Shown piece by piece: positions 17,398 through 20,745 of a stretch of DNA of 20,745 nucleotides (position 1 is its first letter; every line of letters begins with the position of its first letter). Both the position numbers and the translations under genes were made by a program. The notes under the pieces are model-generated. The model worked only from the letters and a program-made list of their open reading frames with translations, had not been told where the DNA came from and searched no databases. The stretch lies in contig JAUCBJ010000085.1 in NCBI GenBank assembly GCA_032718475.1, forward strand, positions 1 through 20,745, read 5' to 3'. Origin of the DNA: Nemertoderma westbladi (lineage: Eukaryota > Xenacoelomorpha > Nemertodermatida > Nemertodermatidae).

Positions 17398-18480
17398 TAC
17401 CTCTACGTCCCACTCATCCTTCAATTTGTATACTCTCTTGAGTATCTGTTTCCCCGTAACTAATAATGGGGATGCTAGGCCTAGGGGATCATATATCCTT
17501 GCTATATACGATACATAGCCCCTCTTCGTGTGGATGTCTGCGCCCTCCTGGCTCAGCTGGTACTTCAGTTCGTCTGTCTCTCTGTTCCACACGATTCCCA
17601 ATGCCTTCTGTTGAGATTCTGTTCTCTTATTCGCCATGTCCTGCCCTTTGGCTGTTGTGGGATTATCCATGGTCGATTCTGGCCTCTTGTCCTCTATCGC
17701 CTTGATAAATTCTTCCGAACTGGATTGGAATTTGGTCAGGTTAAAGCCGGATCCTTTTAGGATGTCGCGAACCTCGCGCCCCGTGTCCAGTATCTCCTTA
17801 ACCGTATTTCCAGACTCCATTCCGTCGTCTACGTAGAAGCCACGTCGAATCATATCGACGGCCCTAGTGCTGTATCTATCTTCCTTCCCTTTCACTGTAT
17901 CTCTCACTGCCATAGTCGTCGTAAATGAAGACGACTTGGCTCCCATGTTTTGTACTACCATCTTATATGCCGGTATTATCGACGGTTCTTCCTCGCCGTT
18001 ATACCATAAGAAGCGTTGACTGTCGCTATCTTCCTCCGTTACACGGACTTGGTTGAACATGCCTTCTATGTCGCACGTGAAGGCGTGTTTCCCATTCCTA
18101 AATCTAAGTAGGACCTCTATGCCCGAGTTGTATATGTTTGGGCCTTCTAACAGGTAGTCGTTTAAGCATCTTCCGTCGGTCTTTGCCGATGCGTCGACTA
18201 CCATCCGTAGTTTACCTTTCTTTGGGTCTAAAGCCACGTGGAGTGGCAGGTAATATGTCCTGTCCGTGTTCGGCTCGTCGACCGGTAACTCCACGGCCCA
18301 TCCTTTCTCGACGTACTTCTTAATCGTTCTGTGGATGTACTCATTCTTCTCGGGGCTCCGCTTTAGTGTTTGTTTCAGCTTGCGGAGTCTCGTGAGTACC
18401 ATCCCTCTATTATCGGGCAGCGGTATCTTCGGTAGTTTCCATACCATTCCTATAGTATACCGCCCCTCATCGCATGTCAT
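17395..18480 (-). pseudogene. BEL/Pao reverse transcriptase domain, truncated after RT
   Basis: From the internal Met at 18480 the frame carries RT motifs in order: YYLPLHVALDP (76-86), LRMVVDASAK (91-100), the first catalytic Asp in CDIEGMFNQVRV (Asp137), NMGAKSSSF (178-186) and the catalytic YVDD box (216-219). Then come FNLTKFQSSS, ALGIVW and YDPLGLASPL, all typical of Pao-type RT. Family similarity ends near DEWDVEVP; the remaining residues up to the stop at 17302 come from the neighbouring transposase relic read antisense. RNase H and integrase are absent. The start is not a real initiation site: the coding frame continues upstream in the adjacent frame, one base displaced near 18496-18498. 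Confidence 0.9.
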
Positions 18481-19546
18481 CGATTCCTCCCACGCTTTGT
18501 AAAGCCTGCTTGTCTTCTACCGAGGTCCCGACCCCGGTTTCTTTCAGTCCCTCGAAATCTTGTCTGAGCAGTCTTTTAAGCTGCTCCTCTGCTCCCTCAT
18601 CACCCATTTCATGCATTGTTCCCGCGAACATGCATCCTGATGTCTCCGACATCCTAAATGGTATCTTGCTCTTGATTGGGCCACTCAGCGTCCACCCGAA
18701 TGGTGTTAATATCGCCACCGGGTCACACTGCTTGTCTTCGCCGAAGACCGTTTGCATTCTTTCGTGGGCCGTTTGGCAGTCCATTCCTACTATGATGGAT
18801 ACCTTCCTAACGTCCACGTCTAGGATTGAGAAGTCAATGTCGTCCAGGAATTTATATTGCTCGACCTCGATGTTAGTTGGCCGCCTGGCATTGATATTAA
18901 TTGACTCTATCACTTGGATGGGGTCGATGGTTGCCCCATAGTCGCATCCCGGTGCCACTGCTGCAATTGCGCACTGTCCTGTTCTCATCTCCAGGATCTC
19001 ATCTTTGCTAGAGATGGTTGTTACCGCCATTCTGCTTGGCCTCGTTCTCAATCCTATCTCTTCGGCCACCCATTCCTCGACTAATGTGAAGGCAGCTCCA
19101 CTATCAACCAGCATTAGTGTTGTTACTGATCGATTGCCTTCCCCAATCACTCGCACGGGTACTACTCCAAGTAACACCGTTCCTCTCTTCTTCGCCCCTA
19201 CTGTGCTCGTTGCCATCGTTTGGCCTCTCCTTTGACCAAACTTGATCGGCTTCTCCTTGCATTCCCTTGCTCTATGCCCACTCATCACACATCGGGAGCA
19301 GATTTTATTGCTCGACGCATAATCTATCTGATCTTGCCTAGGTAGCGCCTGCCAGTACCTGCAGTTCATGGTTTGATGAAGCGCATTTGCGTGTAGCTGG
19401 CATTTGCTCTTTGGGTCGTAGCCCTCTTTATACAGTGCATTGCGTATCGCAGCTGCGTTTGTACCAAAGTCCCTACTATTCTTATTGTTTGGATTCGGCC
19501 TACTGGATGTACTGGGGTTATGTTTATTCGTGTTGTTATTGTTCCC
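18467..19546 (-). pseudogene. BEL/Pao zinc knuckle and aspartic protease region of pol
   Basis: The frame is open from just after the TAG at 19549-19547. It first shows an Asn-rich linker, then KSKCQLHANALHQTMNC, a Cys/His cluster. From the internal Met at 19369 a CCHC knuckle follows (Cys24, Cys27, His32, Cys37) for RNA binding. A retropepsin-like site, LVDSGAAFTLV, has its catalytic Asp at 89. VGMDCQ and FGWTLSGPI lie further on and are family-typical. The frame ends in TGA at 18467-18469, 14 bases inside the RT frame. An extra base in the AAA at 18498-18496 (minus strand) explains the shift; a programmed +1 shift is less likely. Confidence 0.88.
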
Positions 19547-20745
19547 CTATCCGTTCCATGGTGTTGTCTTATCTTCGGCTAGCTGTGGACTTGCAGTCCC
19601 CTGCGTCGCTGCATATGGCAATGATTGCCTGAGCCTCGGTAATGCGTTTGATGTATTGTGCTCCGGTTTCGGTCTATGGTAATCCGTCTTCGGTCCCTTT
19701 CCCAGGCTATCTTCGCTATAGACTGGGTCTGTTATTAGCTCAGCCTCGTAGTTTAAGAAGCTTGACATTTCTTCTAAACCCGGTTCCGCACCCTTCTTGT
19801 CTCGAGTGGAGAAAGCAATCTTCCTCCACTTGTTGCGCAGCCAGCTCGGTAGTGCCTGCGCTATCGTGGTGATGTTATTGGACGCGTTGAGCTCGTATGG
19901 CGCGTCTAGCGTCTTCAGCACGATCAGCGCCTTTTCGACTTTGTTAGCGAACGTCTTAATGCTAACGGGATTATCCTGTAGGCCACCCGATGTTATGCCT
20001 CTCAGCGTCTGCCTGATGATCTTGGCCGGGTGCCCGTATTCCCTATCCAGTGCCCGCCATGCTGTCGTGAAGCCGCCCTCTATTCCTTGATATTGCCTCA
20101 CGATATCGTATGCTGGGCCTCCCGTGTATACTTGCAGATACTTTAGGCACTCCGCCTGCGTCAAGTTTTTTGTTAGTATTTCGTTACTATACATGCGCCG
20201 AAACTGTAGATATTCTTCCGGCCTGCTCCCATCGAATTTGAATGGTTCCACGGGTGGTAACTCGATCCTCGTTTTCAACGCATCGATCAACGTGGCCATC
20301 CCCATCGCCTGCGCTTCCAATGGATTCGATGGGTGCTGCATAGTTTCTCCTGTCTGGTGCGGTTCGTCCGTCCTATTTCTTGACTTTCTCTGACTTGGGT
20401 ATGTCATCGGGGGTAGCGGCCCCCTCCATATTTCTGTATCACACGACCTATTTTCATCCAAGGGTCTCGTTGTTCTTGCTCCTATCGGGGTATATTGTTG
20501 ATATTGTGATGGGGGAATGTCACCCTGTCCCCCCCCCACCGGTATGTTTGGTACTGGGGTTGATGTTAATATGTTGGGGCCCATACACCTATCCGCAATA
20601 ATTCCCCCCTCCCCTGGGTATATGTTATGTCCCTGCATGCTGTAGTCATACTGCTGTGCTGGTACCGGTATAGGCCTATCAGCTTCTGGCCTACTCGCCG
20701 GTATGTATTCCGCGACTTCCGGGTTTAATCCCGTTGTCCGCGCTA
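19547..20745 (-). CDS. BEL/Pao gag-like protein (DUF1759 type), N-terminus beyond the window
   Basis: The frame is open to the right edge: upstream of the Met at 20638 about 35 more codons have no stop, so the true start lies outside. The first part is rich in Pro, Gln and Gly. From about residue 125 of the Met-initiated frame comes LPPVEPFKFDGSRPEEYLQF, then LTQAECLKYLQVYTGGPAYD and ALDREYGHP, the helical gag-like domain common to BEL/Pao polyproteins. The frame ends in TAG (19549-19547) followed by GGG. The same frame then stays open into the zinc knuckle and protease. Gag and pol are usually one ORF in this group, so the TAG is either a nonsense mutation or a readthrough stop. Confidence 0.88.
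   Translation of the reverse strand, partial: ARTTGLNPEVAEYIPASRPEADRPIPVPAQQYDYSMQGHNIYPGEGGIIADRCMGPNILTSTPVPNIPVGGGQGDIPPSQYQQYTPIGARTTRPLDENRSCDTEIWRGPLPPMTYPSQRKSRNRTDEPHQTGETMQHPSNPLEAQAMGMATLIDALKTRIELPPVEPFKFDGSRPEEYLQFRRMYSNEILTKNLTQAECLKYLQVYTGGPAYDIVRQYQGIEGGFTTAWRALDREYGHPAKIIRQTLRGITSGGLQDNPVSIKTFANKVEKALIVLKTLDAPYELNASNNITTIAQALPSWLRNKWRKIAFSTRDKKGAEPGLEEMSSFLNYEAELITDPVYSEDSLGKGPKTDYHRPKPEHNTSNALPRLRQSLPYAATQGTASPQLAEDKTTPWNG

Larger units (their letters stand above)
17395..20745 (-). mobile_element. Degenerate BEL/Pao LTR retrotransposon, gag to reverse transcriptase
   Basis: On the minus strand the order is gag, zinc knuckle, aspartic protease, reverse transcriptase, the standard BEL/Pao order. 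The element enters from beyond the right edge, so its 5' LTR and leader are not in the window. At the other end it stops after the RT domain near 17397, where unrelated transposase-derived sequence starts. RNase H, integrase and the 3' LTR are therefore missing. Two lesions break the polyprotein: an in-frame TAG between gag and pol and a one-base shift before RT. GC content is higher than in the surrounding spacer. Confidence 0.9.

Noticed and set aside
17466-20601. Many plus-strand frames of 60-155 codons
   Set aside because: They are antisense shadows of the BEL/Pao gag-pol frames, which carry clear motifs on the minus strand.

Overview
The window looks like genomic DNA from a metazoan, most likely an invertebrate. 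It is AT-rich and gene-poor and is filled with decayed eukaryotic mobile elements. The one good host gene has spliced exons with GT/AG boundaries. Nothing bacterial is visible: no operons, no Shine-Dalgarno-led genes, no CRISPR. The palindromes TACCGGTA and TAGGCCTA recur through the sequence, but I cannot name the species or phylum from this.

Layout. (1) 1-997, minus strand: an unrecognised, retroelement-like polyprotein frame interrupted by one in-frame TAA and running off the left edge. (2) 1000-3440: non-coding DNA upstream of that frame, with a ladder of TACCGGTA palindromes and a 287-bp tandem duplication. (3) 3440-5460: mostly AT-rich spacer, with an 88-bp fold-back insertion flanked by 7-bp direct repeats. 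(4) 5463-10554, plus strand: the probable host gene. A signal-peptide-like exon (5463-5514) and an immunoglobulin-domain exon (10078-10554) share phase-1 boundaries. (5) The 4.6-kb intron between them holds inverted copies of a repeat (5763-5937 and 9741-9910), GGCGGC hairpin repeats, a fold-back made of 17-bp units, and a piggyBac-like non-autonomous element (7547-8917) carrying five 164-bp tandem units around a palindromic centre.

(6) 10848-15189: three further inverted-repeat structures: 10879-12997, the nested 11935-12582, and 13051-15189. The last has terminal inverted repeats of about 215 bp and encloses a 5'-truncated, internally deleted LINE reverse transcriptase. (7) 15190-17119: spacer. 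(8) 17120-17397, plus strand: a frame-broken relic resembling the C-terminal part of a P-element/THAP9-type transposase. It abuts, head to head, (9) 17395-20745, minus strand: a BEL/Pao retrotransposon with gag, zinc knuckle, aspartic protease and reverse transcriptase. That element has a gag-pol in-frame TAG and a one-base frame shift, and it lacks RNase H, integrase and the 3' LTR.

The elements do not act together as a pathway; they are a nested accumulation in and around one immunoglobulin-superfamily gene. The best leads are the uncharacterised Ig gene, the polyprotein with a leaky-stop-like layout at the left edge, the piggyBac-like element with its embedded satellite, and the long-TIR element around the LINE relic. 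All assignments come from reading the sequence; no database search was possible.
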